Shown here: in pieces, positions 12,621 to 13,610 of the stretch | How the letters are laid out: each line of letters opens with the position of its first letter | Position numbering within the stretch: the first letter of the stretch is position 1 | From: JAICYJ01 sp045806525 | GTDB taxonomy: Bacteria > Actinomycetota > Thermoleophilia > Gaiellales > JAICJC01 | Direction of reading: 5' to 3' | DNA length: 13,610 bases | Assembly: GCA_045806525.1 (NCBI GenBank) | Contig: JBJMJD010000024.1 | Location: 1-13,610 of the forward strand | Translations under genes and position numbers: made by a program | The notes under the pieces: model-generated | Seen by the model: only the letters and a program-made list of their open reading frames with translations | What the model was told of the DNA's origin: nothing | Databases searched by the model: none

Positions 12621-12640
12621 GGCGGAGTGGCCGCCTCCGC
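12621..12640. terminator. GC-rich stem in the convergent gap
   Basis: GCGGAG (12622-12627) and CTCCGC (12635-12640) are perfect arms around a 7-nt loop; GGCGG/CCGCC offers an alternative pairing. It lies between the convergent metallophosphoesterase and epoxide hydrolase genes, where a terminator is expected. No T-run is present on either strand. I see no gene in the rest of 12504-12718. Confidence 0.3.
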
Positions 12641-12718
12641 TCGGTGGCGCCCAGCGGCTCGCAGCTGAGCCGGCCGCCCCGCCGAGCGAGGGCGTCCGAA
12701 GCGTTCGAGCACGGTCAC

Positions 12719-13610
12719 CTAGCGAAGCGATTTGAACGCGGCGCGAACCTCTTCGCTGAAGATATGCGGCTCTTCCCACGCAGCGAAGTGCCCGCCCCTG
12801 TCGACCTCGTTGAAGTAGACGACGTTCGGGTACGACCCCTCGACCCAGCTGCGCGGCGTCCGCCACAGCTCACCTGGGAACGTGGTGAAGCCAACCGGGA
12901 GCGAGACCGCTGGAGGTGCCCCGCCGGCCGCGGCTGCGAGGGCGGGCGCTCCGTAGCTCTCCCAGTAGGACCGAGCTGCCGAGGCGCCGGTGCCGGTCAG
13001 CCAGTAGAGCGTGATGTTGTCGAGTATGTGGTCGCGTGTGAGGTTGCCCACTGGCTGCCCGTCGACGAACGCCCGCGAGATCTTGTAATACGCGTCGGTA
13101 TCGTGGTCGAGCATCCAAGCGGCCAGGGCGATGGGTGAGTCCAGCGTCGCGTAGCCGATGGTCTGGGGTCGCGTCGCCTGCTCGATGAAGTAGCCGTTGC
13201 CGCTGGTCCCGAAGGTCTTGATCGCCTCGAGCGCCGCGCGTTCCTGGTCCGTGACGGCCGGCAGCGACGCCGGATCGCCGAGCGCCGTGACGAGCAGGTT
13301 GGTGTGGATGCCGAGCAGACCCTCCGGCCCCTGGCGGCCCATGACGTCGGTCACCCCGGCTCCGACGTCCCCGCCCTGCGCGACGTAGCCGGTGTAGCCG
13401 AGGCGGTGCATCAGCTCGTCCCAGGCGCGGCCGACGCGGGCCAGGTCCCAGCCGACCTCGGCCGGTTCGGAGGAGAAGCCGTAGCCCGGGTGCGACGGCA
13501 GCACGAGGTGGAACGCGTCCTCGGCACGCCCGCCGTGTGCGGTGGGATCCGTGAGCGGGCCGATGGAGTCCAGCAGCTCGACGACCGAGCCGGGCCAGCC
13601 GTGCGTCATG
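12719..13610 (-). CDS. epoxide hydrolase family protein (partial, 5' end off window)
   Basis: An alpha/beta hydrolase of the EHN-type (microsomal-like) epoxide hydrolase family; 296 residues are visible and the N-terminal EHN region, about 90-100 residues in relatives, is beyond the right edge. HGWPGS (residues 3-8 of the visible part) is the oxyanion-hole loop, PSHPGYGFSSEP is a family hallmark, and YVAQGGDVGAGV carries the expected nucleophile Asp81. The catalytic His is His274 in DRGGHFAAWEEP. The cap region includes TRPQTIGYATLDSPIALAAWMLD, also typical. By family it opens epoxides with water through an Asp-His-acid triad; the substrate is unknown. The Met at 13609 is internal rather than a start, since relatives have a hydrophobic residue there before THGWPG. 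It converges on the metallophosphoesterase gene. Confidence 0.93.
   Translation of the reverse strand, partial: MTHGWPGSVVELLDSIGPLTDPTAHGGRAEDAFHLVLPSHPGYGFSSEPAEVGWDLARVGRAWDELMHRLGYTGYVAQGGDVGAGVTDVMGRQGPEGLLGIHTNLLVTALGDPASLPAVTDQERAALEAIKTFGTSGNGYFIEQATRPQTIGYATLDSPIALAAWMLDHDTDAYYKISRAFVDGQPVGNLTRDHILDNITLYWLTGTGASAARSYWESYGAPALAAAAGGAPPAVSLPVGFTTFPGELWRTPRSWVEGSYPNVVYFNEVDRGGHFAAWEEPHIFSEEVRAAFKSLR

Overview
The window is a high-GC stretch of bacterial chromosome. GTG and TTG starts are common, third codon positions are G/C-rich, and several genes look leaderless. Together with the protein families present (DUF4239, SRPBCC, RibD_C-type reductases, VOC proteins, GFA, S51 peptidase, EHN-type epoxide hydrolase), this suggests an actinobacterium. 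A Thermoleophilia-like soil lineage is my best guess from family content and style, not something the sequence proves. I see no rRNA, tRNA, CRISPR array, transposase, integrase or phage gene.

Layout. (1) 1-978: two minus-strand genes, the start of a small PLDc_N/SHOCT-type membrane protein cut by the window edge, and a class I SAM methyltransferase. (2) 1241-2463: two plus-strand genes, an SRPBCC protein whose reading frame is broken near its C-terminus, and a cytidylate-kinase-like protein. (3) 2668-4841: three closely spaced minus-strand genes, two methyltransferases and a protein of unknown function, behind a promoter region with three alternating TACCGC/GCGGTA half-sites. (4) 4959-5360: a plus-strand GFA (CENP-V-fold) zinc protein. 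(5) 5400-10696: eight minus-strand genes in one direction: RibD_C reductase, VOC, VOC, membrane protein, RibD_C reductase, secreted HEVAE protein, cupin, DUF4239 membrane protein. Gaps are 24-87 bp, but -10-like boxes in front of some genes suggest separate transcription units. (6) 10885-12463: a plus-strand S51 peptidase and a metallophosphoesterase, flanked by a perfect 19-bp inverted repeat. (7) 12719-13610: a minus-strand epoxide hydrolase cut by the right edge.

No single pathway links these genes. The content reads as a soil bacterium's accessory metabolism: small-molecule methylation, detoxification folds (VOC, GFA, epoxide hydrolase, cupin), RibD_C reductases and a few envelope or secreted proteins. 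I found no convincing undescribed multi-gene system. The most specific signals are the 19-bp inverted repeat, the SRPBCC frameshift, the half-site array at 4870-4900, and -10-like hexamers repeatedly placed exactly 6 nt before start codons.
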